A stretch of 64,000 nt of DNA from Undaria pinnatifida (lineage: Eukaryota; Sar; Phaeophyceae; Laminariales; Alariaceae). Location of the stretch: positions 4,108,001-4,172,000 of the forward strand of contig JABAKD010000002.1 of NCBI GenBank assembly GCA_012845835.1, in the 5' to 3' direction. The position numbers were made by a program, and so were the translations under genes. Position 1 is the first letter of the stretch. Each line of letters opens with the position of its first letter. Positions 10,259-21,529 of the stretch are shown piece by piece. The notes beneath the pieces were generated by a model that was not told where the DNA came from, ran no database searches, and saw nothing but the letters and a program-made list of their open reading frames with translations.

Positions 10259-10430
10259 GGCTGGCGTCGAGAGTTCGATGTCGCCAGTTGCGTTGGGAGT
10301 TGACTCGTGTATACGGATGTTAGCGTGGGGTTGCCGGCGGGGCAGCCCCGGGGTATTCCCATCTCCAACCCCCCTCTCCGGGCGGGGGGTTGCGCATTAA
10401 AAAAATACAACTTCGAAAGCAAAGTGCAAA
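10259..10430 (+). repeat. YR retrotransposon repeat B1
   Basis: The repeat begins GGCTGGCGTCGAGAGTTCGA and ends CGAAAGCAAAGTGCAAA. It recurs at 11187-11361 with one 3-base indel and few substitutions. It touches A2 with no spacer, recreating the circle junction expected for split direct repeats. Confidence 0.9.
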
Positions 10431-10643
10431 GCAGAATATTATCGAAGTATGAGAAAATATGGGTTTTGTACGTACGTAAGAAGTTTGACCAATCAGATCA
10501 ATGCGCGGGAATTCAAGTCGTATGAGCGATAGCATTGGGCACACCTGGCCCAGCTGTGTAGGCGACGACCTGCACGCGGAGCGCGTAGGGGAGCAGAGTC
10601 AGAGCTTACAGGTCCAAGGTGTGATACAGACTAGTTTAAGTTC
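10431..10643 (+). repeat. YR retrotransposon repeat A2
   Basis: This is a copy of A1 beginning GCAGAATATTATCGAAG immediately after B1. The B1-A2 junction is the template feature proposed to allow full-length cDNA synthesis in this class. Confidence 0.9.
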
Positions 10644-11186
10644 CCACCCACCCGCCCGTGCTTTTGAGGGAGTCAGTGGAGGGGGAGTTAATCAGTCGCA
10701 GTAACGTTGCGCGTGTTTGTTACTGTTTTGGCAAACGTACCCGTTTTCGCTGAAGATGCGACGGGGTTTCGAAGATTGCGCAGGTTTGCGGTGGGTGCTA
10801 GCCGCATCAGTGTTATAGCGTGGTGCAAGGGGTGTTCGTTGTTGTGTTTCTTTTCAGCATGTGTAATATCTGAGTATCCCTCCGTGCGGCGGGGTTACGT
10901 ATGACTGTTTTACGCAGATATTATGTTGATAGTTAACAGCCAACGTTATGGCAGTGCGTCGGCTCGGATTTAGCGCGCAATCTGAAAGTGTGGGAGAGGG
11001 GAATTATCCGTATATTGGCAAGGAAGTGCATTTGTTTAATGTGCATGGTGTGTGCAGGCGTGCATATTTTATAGCATATTTACTACACGCGTGTGTACGT
11101 TTTTTTTCATATGCTGCACGTTATAGATAGGCGGTTGCCTCGTATGTCTTCTTCGAGTTGCCAACGATTGTTCGTCGTTGGTTGTT
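10644..11186 (+). other. Internal segment between A2 and B2 of the YR element
   Basis: This is 543 bases without a domain-bearing ORF. It belongs to the element because it lies between A2 and the terminal B2. Only short ORFs (about 10707-10904 and 10948-11130) are present, and neither is recognised. Confidence 0.6.
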
Positions 11187-11361
11187 GGCTGGCTTCGAGA
11201 GTTCGATGTCGCCAGTTGCGTTGTTGGGAGTTGACTCGTGTATACGGATGTTAGCTTGGGGTTGCCGGCGGGGCAGCCCCGGGGTATTCCCATCTCCAAC
11301 CCCCCTCTCCGGGCGGGGGGTTGCGCATTAACATAATACAACTTCGAAAGCAAAGTGCAAA
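11187..11361 (+). repeat. YR retrotransposon repeat B2 (right terminus)
   Basis: This is a copy of B1, starting GGCTGGCTTCGAGAGTTC and ending AAAGCAAAGTGCAAA. Similarity stops at about 11361, which defines the right end of the element. Confidence 0.9.
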
Positions 11362-11561
11362 AACGATGATTTCTGGTCGAGTACATCGGGGATGGTTTGT
11401 ACATTTTTTACTGGCGTCGGAGATCCCTGTTGAAGAGATAAATAATCGCTAAAAATATAGACTATCCCATAATAGTTGGTGGTAATTACAAAAATTTGAT
11501 AGATAGGTGCTGGTTCTTACTTTTATAGTCGGAGGAATAGTCGTTGAAAACATCAGACTGA

Positions 11562-11745
11562 CTAAAATCATCCTGTTGACCCTGATAGCTACACTGTAGT
11601 TGTAAGGGGAGTCGCCGACCTATATCCTTAATGAGGACACACAACTCGTAATGCGCGCGATCGGAGTATCACACACAGCTTGCAAAGATGAGTTTCGACG
11701 AAATCTTCGATCTCACAGCTGGAGTGTATTTTCATTTTTCATAAT
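11562..11745 (+). repeat. Family R 5'-truncated copy R3
   Basis: The copy starts inside the unique block (GACTGACTAAAATCATCCTG). It includes the CTACACTGTAGTTGTAAGGG and GCGCGATCGGAGTATCACAC parts and ends AGCTGGAGTGTATTTTCATT, the same 3' end as the longer copies. Confidence 0.85.
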
Positions 11746-12237
11746 ATTTCCCACACAAGTACGAGCGTAGTACGAGTGTTGTCACACACATTCTGTGTCT
11801 TGGTCGGAAATTTCTGCCCATAATATTACTGTTCCCCAGGCAATCTTCGTAAGTATGCGTTCCTCATATTTCTGCAGCAGCAGTGAATACCGCCTGGGCT
11901 GTTCGCGTAAAAATCCTACACTTTTTAGTCTGGACCCCTCTGAAAGAAGTGCCAGAAGTATTTCGTGCTGCTTTCGGCGCTAGGAAGTCGCGCAGCACGA
12001 TATTTCAAGGCCCAAAATTTAATGCACATATCAAATAAGTCAATTGTGCGTGCGACCAGTTAAAAAGTCGGTCTCATGATACTACACCAGGTACCATGTG
12101 ACATTGCTAAGTATAATATACTATAGGCGTGAGGTTTTTCAATGGGAGTGGTGTATTCTTTTGTTTTGAAAAATATAAATAGATGTACAAGTAGACTAGA
12201 CTAGACTAGACGACCGTAAAAACTACCGGGTACACAA
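11746..12237. other. AT-rich intergenic stretch
   Basis: No supported gene. A CTAGA repeat (three units) occurs at about 12195-12210. The rest is unique, AT-rich sequence. Confidence 0.45.
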
Positions 12238-12960
12238 GATAACACACCCACATAAGATACCACACCCCCCACAGAATACGACACCCCGGTGGTAATTTTG
12301 GGCGCATTTTTGCAACCATCGATTAACCACCGGGGCTACGCAAGATACCACACCCCGGTGAGATAATTTCAGTTACGCCGCATACATTCACGGGGCCCCT
12401 CCTTTCTACAACCGGGGTCATGGAGCATCTGCCCCGGTGGGCACACAACACCACACCCTGTGTGCGGGGGGAACACCCCGTGTGGAGACCTCTAAGAACA
12501 TGAACGTTGAGGGAGAGCAGAATACCTCTGCAAGTGCCCCCGCTTCTCCGACAACTGCTTCGACCGCAGCAGTACAGCAGGCGCCACAGATCACGTCGTT
12601 CTTTCAACTCGAGCGCACTACTCCTACACAAGCGTTAACTCTACAAGGAGTGTTTCGGTTCGGAGGTTATCACACCCCCTGGTTTATCACACCTCCTCAT
12701 TTATCACACCCCCAAACACATCCTGTGGGTTTTGGGACGTGCTATCACACCCCCTGGATTGTCACCCCCCCACATTTGTTACAACCCCACATTTATCACA
12801 CCCCCACACGTACCCTGTGGGTGGTCGGCTACCACACCCCCTGGTTTATCACACCCCCTGGGGGCCGCCGCGACCAGCACTCTATCACCGGGGCTACACA
12901 AGATACCACACCCCCCACAGGATACCACACCCGGTGATATTTTTTTCATGCGCTCAAACG
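12238..12960 (+). repeat. Irregular array of ATCACACCCC/ATACCACACCCC units
   Basis: Short units such as TTATCACACCCCCTGG and GATACCACACCCC recur more than a dozen times, at 12245-12365 and densely at 12665-12950. They are interspersed with ACCGGGGCTAC-CAAGATACCACACC, which is present near both edges (12330 and 12893). The unique centre (12370-12660) has no recognised domain. The repeated CCGGTG/CACCGG edges suggest a mobile unit with repetitive ends, but no precise TIR or target duplication was fixed. ORFs through it are repeat-derived. Confidence 0.7.
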
Positions 12961-12972
12961 TATCACCGGGGG

Positions 12973-13219
12973 GAGCCATCCCACGGTAGGGTTGCAGCAG
13001 AAAGTCCTTGAGCTCCTCACACGAGGAACTCAATATCTCACTCGAAACATGACTTCGAAGGCATTCGTTCGCACAACCCGACCAAGCTTCTGTGCCTTAG
13101 TCCAAAAAGTAAATGTACTCGTGAAATTACTTCGCTGACCGGCAGTTCCTCACATGAGGAACTCAACCGCCCCGGGACTTTTTGGCGCAGAAAGTGCAAC
13201 CTCTATCGTGGGATGACTC
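12973..13219. mobile_element. MITE family A, copy A1
   Basis: It is a 247-bp unit with inverted ends, GAGCCATCCCACGGTAGGGT on the left and a mirrored end ATCGTGGGATGACTC on the right. The interior shows the family A signature ACTTCGAAGGCATTCGTTCG and the palindromic blocks CTCCTCACACGAGGAACTC and GTTCCTCACATGAGGAACTC. It has no coding capacity. Other copies are at 34866, 40901, 42113, 43250 and 46776. Confidence 0.85.
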
Positions 13220-15312
13220 GGGGGGTGTTATCGTGTTTGTGTAGTTTACTGTATATGTTTCGTTTTTGCTCCACTATAGTCTAATGGTTGTGATGTTGGT
13301 GTTTTTACTTCATAACGCCCTCTTTTATGGTTTGGGATCGTTCGGGTTCAGTGAACATACCAGGTACGTACGTGTGCCACTATCATAGCTCTCGTCTGCA
13401 TTCATTCGCTTTTCGCCGGATGTACGAAAACTTCGCCCAAAGGTTACGAGTATGTGTTTTCCTGATTTTCGTTCAGCTTTGTTCTTGAACAGTAACACGG
13501 CCGCGTGACACGCGAGGGTGTTGCTCCGCCTCTCGGTTCGATGTAGTAAATAATCGCGCTGACCACCTGCTGCACGCGTGCAATTAATTCGATGCACCCG
13601 GTCTGGGCGCATATATTTTTCTCAGCCGATTCCTTCACCCCAGAAGAAAAATCCTGGAAGAAAAAAGAATGAAGAATCGCAAGGCGGTTTGCTGTCACAA
13701 CAAGGTCACAACAAGGTCACAGCACCACAGCTGCTCACTGCTACATCGGAGGACCGCGCGCAGCAACACACTGCTAATACTGCTGGATACTACCTACTGC
13801 TGAGTGCCGACAATTGCGCATTGCTCTTCTATCAGGTGAGGGGCGCGTGCTTACGGACAAGTGCGTTGCGCGCATGCCTGGGCTTCGATTGGTGTCGGTG
13901 GCCCAGCTAAGCGCGGTGACGTTTTTTTTCAGCATGCTACTCGTATACCAGACCTTACCATTTGGCCACCCGGATCATGGAGGGTCAGGCAAGCTCGTAT
14001 CAACTATTAATACCAGGTAGAAATCAAATATAGGAGGCAGCTCTAAATCCTTCAGTTGCAACGATGATAACGATGTGCGGCCGCCGGGAGTCAAAGACCA
14101 ATGAATAAACCTGAATAGTCTACACAGTGCGTGTTGAGCCACAGCCGAAATAATGATGAACCCACGCAGCCGGACAGGGGCCGGGTTTGGAGACGGCAAC
14201 AAAGGTCCCAACAATAGTACGTGCGGAGCCATATTTAGAAGACATTCATTCCCCCTCTTGCCAAACAAACATATCATTTCGAACAGAAGCAACACATTGT
14301 CAAGCACGAAAAAAACAAAACGAAAAGAAAACAAGTAGTCTACACGGCAAGGCAGCAACCACGGGCAGAAAGCAACAGCAGAACAGCAGAGGAGAGCAAC
14401 ACGAGGAATGAGTGAACGACAACTGGCTGAGGAATACAGCGCAGTATGCGAGTCTTAGTACAAACATAGGAGCGCACACTATGTGCGCGATCATGCTCTT
14501 CTGCCTAGTTGAGAAGGACATGCGAAACAAAACAACCAGCAGTAAAGACAGGCGGAGGCGGTCCGACAGCAACAACAAACACCAGAAAACAGCGGCCTAG
14601 CAGCAGAATACATTGCTTGAGAGATGAGTGCAAACGGCAGGAGATGACAAATACACGGAGCATGCGAGCCTTTCAATATACACGAAGGAACGAAACTATG
14701 CGTACGCACATGACACCCGGTTCGATAAAAAAAGAACGAGATACATCATCAAGCGGCTCTAGTATCCGTGTCGTTGCCTCATCTTAGAGAGAGCCAACCA
14801 TGTGGTCACCGCTTGCTGTGTCCGACGACAGCGATGTCCACACCGCAATCATCGCCTGCATCCAAAACAGAACACAAAATAATGGGGAAAAAGAACAAAG
14901 AAAGAGATGGAAAAACAGGAGGGCGGCTCAGCAACTACTGAACACAGAAACGATGTCGCGGTAGCCACAACCGCAGCAACCGGGCGAGGCAGCAGTAGCA
15001 ACAGTGGAACCCTTCCCGGCAAAATGTAATGACAGATGAAGGTAGGCATGCGTAGAGTAAACAAATTGACAACGTCATTTTTTTTCGATCAAGAGCGACC
15101 ACCTCCAGCTTGATCACGAGCAAACTTGGAGTTGGGTTTGAACACGGGCAAACGTGTGTGATCATGGTGCTCGCTCATGAGTAAACGTGCGTTTGATCAT
15201 GGGCAAACGTGTGTTTGCTCGTGTGTGTTTGCTCGGGAGCAAACATCGCCAGTTTGATCACGAACGAAATAGAGCAAAAACAGGGAATTTCAATCATCAC
15301 TGTTGAAATACA
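13220..15312. other. Intergenic stretch, no supported gene
   Basis: About 2.1 kb with only short ORFs in all frames and no domain. The + strand at 14150-15010 is strongly A-rich (AACAAAAC-type), which makes spurious Phe/Leu/Cys-rich minus-strand ORFs. A small array of GTTTGCTC/GAGCAAAC motifs is at 15110-15265. Confidence 0.5.
15110..15265. repeat. Clustered GTTTGCTC / GAGCAAAC inverted motifs
   Basis: The motif GATCA(C/T)G(A/G)GCAAAC and its complement occur about eight times in 150 bases, alternating in orientation. They can form several short hairpins. It could be the subterminal region of an element or a decayed minisatellite. Confidence 0.6.
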
Positions 15313-15316
15313 TTAA

Positions 15317-17658
15317 TGGGCAATAACCAACAACGGGTATACCCGGTTACTTTTTGCTCAAAAACGGTTACAACACTCTAAAATCAGATAAAATAACGCA
15401 CCCCACGAGCCACGCGACTGCCAGTCGATGAACCTCTCGTTTTTTGGCCTGCTGACGCTAGACATGAATGAGATGTACTCGTACACGGTATATGTCTGTT
15501 GTGTTGTCAGTAATTTAATGCATGCATTTTTGTCATGATCACCCTCATTCTTCGTACTCGTACAACTATAATATGTATCACGTATACGAGTATTCTCGTC
15601 AAACATGTACTACTACTACTGTATTCATCACTGCAAAACAGAGTGTCATTCCTATGACCATGGGACAAAGTAGCAAGAGCGACGGCGGGCGAACGAACGA
15701 GCGAGCGATAATGAAATGCGCGTATTTGTTGTTGTGATCACACTCGTTCGTACTCATAGTACGATATGTACCACATAGTACTCGTCAAACATGGACTGTT
15801 GTATACGATGTGATCATTTAGCAGTAATTGTCAGGCTCGTATTTGTATCATATGAGCCGGTAAACAAGTATGATCGGCCCCTCAGCACGTATGTTGTTGT
15901 TCTCGCATTAACTCGCATAATCAATGTAGACATATACCAGGTATCATGTAGATGACGAAACCTTTCAGTTTTTCTTTCACGTATGGGCCTTTTTACGTAC
16001 ACCTAGTTAGTACCTGGCAGATGATGGGCCCTATCGATATGATACCAGGCACCAGGTATTCATGAAAAACACTCCCTGTACGACGCGTCGGAGAGAGCCT
16101 GAAAATACGCCTGGGGCGAAACTCATGGTACGAGTTGGCAACCTCGGTGGCATCAGCAAGGAGGATGTTGCTGCGGGCACGCGTGGCGGTGCTGACGGAT
16201 ACAGGGACGCCACTTTCCTGCTGGGTTGTCTTCTTCAGCTACGTGTGTGACAAGGGTGAATTGATGTTTAATGTGGAAGGGGGTCGAAGCTGCTGTGAAC
16301 CTCTTGGCCTTTCTTTCAGGCACCACAATGGCGTTCCGTCCCAGCGAAAGCGACGTTCGTATACAGGGGACCAATGCATTACTTCTGATTGGGTGTAATG
16401 TATATGAAGGCATCAGATTGGCATAGATACAATTAAAAACGGGTGAAAGCCAAACATAATGGCCATTTACTAGGGCTGGGTACTGGCGCGCAGCGCCAGT
16501 ACAAGTTATACTGGCTGCGTCAGCAGCCAGTATACTGGATCCGGTCAGTATACTGGTGGCGCGGCGAAGCCGCGCGGTCGCGGCGCAGCCGCGACCATCG
16601 GCCCCCCCCGGCTGGTGAGGGGGCCTCGCCGGAGGCGCCCCCGGAGGGCCCGCTGGAGGCGCCCGGCCGGAGGCGAATTTTTACGCGATTTGGCTTCACT
16701 AGAGCATAAAAAATGAGTGATTTTGGCTCATATGACAGAGGCACTTTTGTGGGGAAAACGGCACTAAAATTCGAGTTCAACGCCCAAATATGTACCGATT
16801 TTCAACATGGAGGATGTGTAGAATGTAGCACAAATCTTTAACTTTGCAACGCCCATATACTCCATGATCATGGGTGACGTAGCGTATGCATAAGCATGAA
16901 TTGGATTGGATAGCACTCATTCCATGTCACACATACTCAACCCAGCGTATATTGGAAAAAAAGTAGATTGATAGCTATAGATTGACAAGAGTACTAAAGA
17001 CGACGGCAAGCAACCAAGTCGATCACCATCATCAGTCCATCAGTTGATGTGCCTACGAACAGCGGTGCAACGGCAGCAACAGAGCAACAGAGTACACAAC
17101 GAGATAACAACGGTGCCACAGCTATCGAAAGCTACCTACCCAACCAAAACCTACACCGCGCATAAATCACAGCCGCTAGATACCAGCACAACAAACAGAG
17201 TCATCAGGATGGCGGTTCTTTTCGCCACGAGCACCCTGCAGGAGAAAACAAAACTGAAACTAGCAGAACTGCAAATCTTCCCCAGCAAAGACAGCCACTA
17301 CCCTACCCCCTCCTCGCGGCCCCGGCGTCCTCTCAGCAGGCAGCCTGAAGCTATGGGTTTCCGCTGGTTCTTGAGGCGTATATTGGGATCTTCGTCTATA
17401 TGCGAATGTACTGGTGTACTGGCAGGTCGGTTTACCAGTATCAGGATACTGCCAGTACTAGTACTACTGGCAGTACGTACTGGTTCAGTACCCAGCCCTA
17501 CCATTTACGGGTGTACCCGGGACATTGTCTCTCAAAACCAGGTACAAATATTTTCTGACCAATCGCGTGGCTCGTGGGTTGCATTTTTTACTTGATTTTA
17601 GAGTGTACCCGTTTTTGGTAGGAAAGTGACCGGGTATACCCGTTTTAGGTTATCGCCC
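15317..17658. mobile_element. Long-TIR DNA element flanked by TTAA, split by a hAT-like insertion
   Basis: Inverted ends of about 110 bases: left 15317-15425 (GGGCAATAACC, CGGGTATACCCGG, CACGAGCCACGCGA) is mirrored at 17550-17658 (CGCGTGGCTCGTGG ... GGTTATCGCCC). The sequence TTAA lies immediately outside both ends (15313-15316 and 17659-17662), the target site used by piggyBac-type elements. Each TIR contains the perfect palindrome CGGGTATACCCG. No transposase was recognised inside. A 1030-bp hAT-like element sits at 16471-17500, so the pre-insertion length was about 1.3 kb. The superfamily is unproven; one extra T precedes GGGC on the left. Confidence 0.75.
16471..17500. mobile_element. Non-autonomous hAT-like element with perfect 8-bp TSD
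   Basis: The ends are inverted, TAGGGCTGGGTACTG left and CAGTACCCAGCCCTA right. They are flanked by identical 8-mers CCATTTAC (16463-16470 and 17501-17508). The TAGGG tips and 8-bp duplications fit the hAT superfamily. Subterminal zones are full of CCAGTA/TACTGG motifs on both strands. A GC-rich hairpin-prone block lies at 16555-16670. An ORF at 17044-17595 runs out of the element and shows no transposase motif. The perfect duplication suggests a relatively recent insertion, into the older element 15317-17658. Confidence 0.88.
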
Positions 17659-17662
17659 TTAA

Positions 17663-18091
17663 TTTATTGAGTGAAACAGCTCCTAAAGTGAGAAGAGGAG
17701 GGGCATGTCAGAACACACAGCAGTTGAAAAAATCATTGAGTGCATGAGCTCTTCTTAGAGTGCCAAGATGCGGAGCATGTCAGCACAGCTTTCAGTAATT
17801 CACTACGGGTAAAGACTTCATTCATGGAGCCTGGTTGCTGTTTCCGTCTGTTGCATATCAGGCAGGAGACAGCAACAACGGTCCCAAAAGGTACCAACCT
17901 ATCCATCCTGAGTGCGGATCCACATGCATCTATGACGGATACAGACACACTAGATTTCACTCTTATCTTCCTTGCTGTTTTAAATACTTGAATATTCATC
18001 AATCAGCTGAAGCCATAGACTATATCTATAACAGAAATGGGAAGTGGGGCATGTGTAGCAGTACTAATAGTAGTATAGCATTATGGGGCGG
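17663..18091. other. Intergenic stretch, no supported gene
   Basis: No recognised feature. It leads into the direct duplication that follows. Confidence 0.4.
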
Positions 18092-18345
18092 AAAGGCGCA
18101 GACCCAGAGGAGACTGGTTGCTGTCTTCCTCAACATAGGAGACAACAACACGGCTCGACCAGGCGCAGACCCTCCCATTGCAGGCGTGGGCAAGCGTGCA
18201 TAAATGACAGACATGTGAACACACAGCAGTTAATAGTCTATAGCACTACGGCGCGGGAAGGCGCAGACCCAGAGGAGACTGGTTGCTGCCTCCCTCAACA
18301 TAGGGGACAACAACACAGCTCGACCAGGCGCAGACCCTCCCATTG
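18092..18345 (+). repeat. Two direct copies of an 88-bp unit, 167 bp apart
   Basis: Copy 1 (18092-18179) and copy 2 (18259-18346) both start GGCGCAGACCCAGAGGAGAC and end CAGACCCTCCCATTG. They have only a few substitutions (CTGTCTTCC versus CTGCCTCCC). The unit itself begins and ends with GGCGCAGACCC, so it could be part of a longer decayed tandem. Confidence 0.85.
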
Positions 18346-18961
18346 TGCCGTTGTGGCGGGGGAACACATCTCAAGTACGTCAGGCGTGGGCTCAATGGTT
18401 TCAAAAGTCGAGTCTCCCCTTTTATCAACACAGACACATACATCACTGCTGTCCAACTTCTCAGCGCAAAGGACTGCTGTTGTTGTGAGTGTAAAAAATC
18501 ATGCATCAGGAGCGCGCGCTAAAAGTCGTGCGCATGCGCTCTGAAGAAGAAAGGAACAAAATGAGTGATGCGTTCGGAGCACAAAAGATACAGCAGCAAA
18601 AAAAGCAGCAAACAGAACCACGACGAGAAATCCAAAACCAGATATGCACTAGGTGATCACCCGCGAGGGCAAGCGCGTATCTGGGATAGATACCATATCA
18701 CGAATCGTGTCCTAGGCTGTGAGGTCTGGAGTCAGGGTGAGACAGGCAAGGATATTCACGGCGAAACAGACGAGGATATCTAGCCTACTAGCATCGCAAG
18801 GTCCACATATGGGCTATATCTGTAGCACGCCTCAGATATTCTTGATGACTGACCTCCGAAGGACCGATACGACCGAGTTCAGAAGGCGCTTGTGCGTTCC
18901 TCGGAGAAAGAGAGCAAGTCCCCAGTGCAGGTGCTCAAAATGTGAAGCCTGCCAAGAAAGT

Positions 18962-19885
18962 AGTGCAGTACTGGGCCCGCTATAGTGCAGGGGTGTGTCC
19001 AGAGATTTTACCCGCACTATAGCGGGCACCTGCACTACTCATAATAGTGCCTCAATAGTGCAGGTTCGGCACTATTCAGGCTTTGAGTATCTCTCAATAG
19101 TGCAGGATGAGGCACTCTTTGACTTCTTGTGTGGCGTTCACGCTTTGCGGGGCGAACAGAGTACGAAATGGATCGAAATTCTGTATCAATGGTGGAAGAA
19201 GCTAGATCTCAGTCCTCGTCGCCTGCCTTCGATGTTGCAAGATTGAAAAAGACAAAACAGAAAAAGAAACACGACAGGAAGCGCACTGCAAAAAAACGAG
19301 CAAACACGTACTACTACTGCCTCCTGTGCTCATTACGTGGTGACAAAACTCTCATCCATCAACTTGAGAATCTCAAGCTTCGCGTTGTTGTCTGGCCGCG
19401 CACGAGAACCAGAACCCTTCTCACTCCCTCCCATTCGTTTTCTTCGGGCGTTTAGATGGTTCCGCCCCAGCACTTTCAGCTGGTGTCGCTTTGCCCTTGC
19501 CAGCGTCGGCGACGCACGTGCTGCAGATGATGCGCTTCGTTTCGTGGTCGTCAAACATGCTGCCGCAATTACCGTGGAGCCGCCCGCCACATCCTCCCTG
19601 ACAGACGTGGCCATGACGGGCTTGTGACGTTCTGTCTTGTTAATGGCACAGTTCGCCGTCCGCACAAGGCATGGTGCGCCTCTGCGCTGCTTAGAGCTCT
19701 TCGGGTCTGCAGCAGCATGTGTACCCTCGTTTCTGTGTTACGTCTGTCCGCTGTTTGTCTGTCCGTGTGTGTCCAACCTGCAATATTGCGGAGCACGCGG
19801 TGCCTAACCTGCACTATAGCAGGATCTGCCTCTATAGTGCAGGTCCTGCACTATTGAAGGCGCTGTCTGTCTCCAGAGATTTTAC
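18962..19885. repeat. Region bounded by CTATAGTGCAGG hairpin clusters
   Basis: Clusters of (C)TATAGTGCAGG and its complement form several nested hairpins at 18965-19110 and again at 19800-19860. Both clusters carry the direct repeat GTCTCCAGAGATTTTACC (or GTGTCC...). The 700-base interior on the minus strand has a Cys-rich reading frame near 19640-19530 (CGGRLHGNCG, then IICSTC) with frame breaks. I do not recognise a family. It may be a decayed mobile element. Confidence 0.5.
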
Positions 19886-19889
19886 CTGC

Positions 19890-21400
19890 ATCTTTTTCTT
19901 ATAAATAGCGATGTCAGAAAATAATGGTATCATGATTGTACCTATCGATTGAAATATTCTATATTTCGATCCATGTACAATAACAAGTTATGAAGCTTTT
20001 AACACGGTGTTTACTACACCTAAGAACTCGGTGGCATACTACATGTAAACTCAAACCTTCTAGAAAAATAAACATTACCAGGCAGGTGATATAAAGGGGG
20101 GTCTTCTTGCTGCAACCGTCAGATTCGTCCCCTTCAAGGCTTTATGGTTTCCGCGCACATATTGAAATGCTCGCCCCCCCGCCTCCCGCCCCCCGATCCC
20201 TCTTGTTCAAATGCACCACCTGAAATCAAAATCTGCCAGAGTATTAAACACTACCAGCCAGCTGATATCATCTCATTATCCATCTAGCCATCCATGCCGT
20301 AGCTCCAACTCATCTCCGCCCCCCCCCCCCCCGTTTGTTCCCCGCCCAGTTCGTCCAAACGCCTCACTCACAATCGAAATCGGCCAGAGTAATAAACACT
20401 TCTAGGAATTGATATCACGTCATTATCTTTCTAGCCATCCATGACGTAGCTTTCATTATTCCACCCCCCCCCCCCCTCCAACGCCCCCTCCTTCCCCACA
20501 CCCCGCACAATCGCCTAGACCCGGCACCGCCCGTATAGCAAGCCCCTACATGTATGATTAATACGCGCGATCGGAGGGTCACACACAGTGTTGCAAACAT
20601 CAGTATCGACCAAATCCGTGATTTTTACATTATATGTGACCTAAACCTCTTCAAACCCCGCCCCCCGCCTTTTTTTTTTTTCTCTTTCCTCGTTTTCTCT
20701 TGCTCAAACGCCCCACCTAATATCGAAATCCGCCACAGTAATAAACACTTCCACGCTCTGGATATCGCCTCGTTATCGTTTCAGAGCCGTCCATATCGCT
20801 GCTGCAATTCCCACCCACCCCCGCCCCCAACGCCCCCTCCTTCCCCACCACCCGCACCATCGCCTAGACCTAGCACCACGCGTATAGCAAACCCCTACAT
20901 ATATGCGACCTAAAGCCGTCCCCCTTAGCCCCCGCCTCCCCCCGCCACACCCCCCCCCCCTCCCCCACAAGAAAAAATTAGAGTTTCCACGCACAAATTG
21001 ACCTGCCCCGCCCGTCCCCTCCCCCCCCTCCCCTCCTCCCGCCCCCCTTTTGATCAAAATCAGGCTCCCACGTCCTTAAAAACTCCGGCCTCCCCTCACC
21101 GAATATCCGACTTACAGGATTTACTTGATAAACTGATGCATTTCCTTCCACAGCTGTCAGATTTTGTCCCCCTCAGAAACGGGTTTTACAGTTTCCGCGC
21201 ACAGACTGCCTAACATCACCCTGTTGACCCTGATAGCTACACTGTAGTTGCAAGGGGAGTTGCCGACTTACCTATATCCTTAATGAGGACACACAACTCG
21301 TAATACGCGCGATCGGAGTATCACACACAGCTTGCAAAGATGAGTTTCGACAAAATATTCGATCTCACAGCTGGAGCGTATCTGTATTATTTTTATAAAA
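19890..21400 (+). repeat. Family R copy R4 (near full length)
   Basis: Colinear with 52620-54165 from TTAGCGATGTCAGAAAATA-like sequence onward. It has the leader, C-tract sub-units at 20175, 20325, 20465, 20660 and 20810-20970, the unique block with CCACAGCTGTCAGATTTTG, and the tail ending TCACAGCTGGAGCGTAT. An internal, diverged tail module lies at 20565-20640. A further tail fragment follows at 21478-21525. Confidence 0.85.
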
Positions 21401-21529
21401 AGAAAACAAAACAGTCAGAAAAACACAAAAAATCTATACGAGAAGTAACAGCAGTATAATAAACTAATGTCGTATGAATCTCGACAAAATCTTCGATCTC
21501 ACGTCTACCTGGAGTGTATTTTCCTTTGT

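Larger units (their letters stand above)
6277..11361 (+). mobile_element. Tyrosine-recombinase retrotransposon (PAT/Ngaro-like, DIRS order), inactive
   Basis: The element has the split direct repeat layout unique to PAT/Ngaro-type YR retrotransposons: A1 (6277-6488), coding region, B1 (10259-10430) abutting A2 (10431-10643), then B2 (11187-11361). Between A1 and B1 lie a gag-like region, RT and RNase H segments and a tyrosine recombinase, in that order. No LTRs, integrase or aspartic protease are seen. All coding parts are frameshifted, the RT box is altered, and a 157-bp block is duplicated within pol, so this copy is dead. Members of this class insert through a circular intermediate and leave no target duplication, and none was found. 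Confidence 0.92.
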
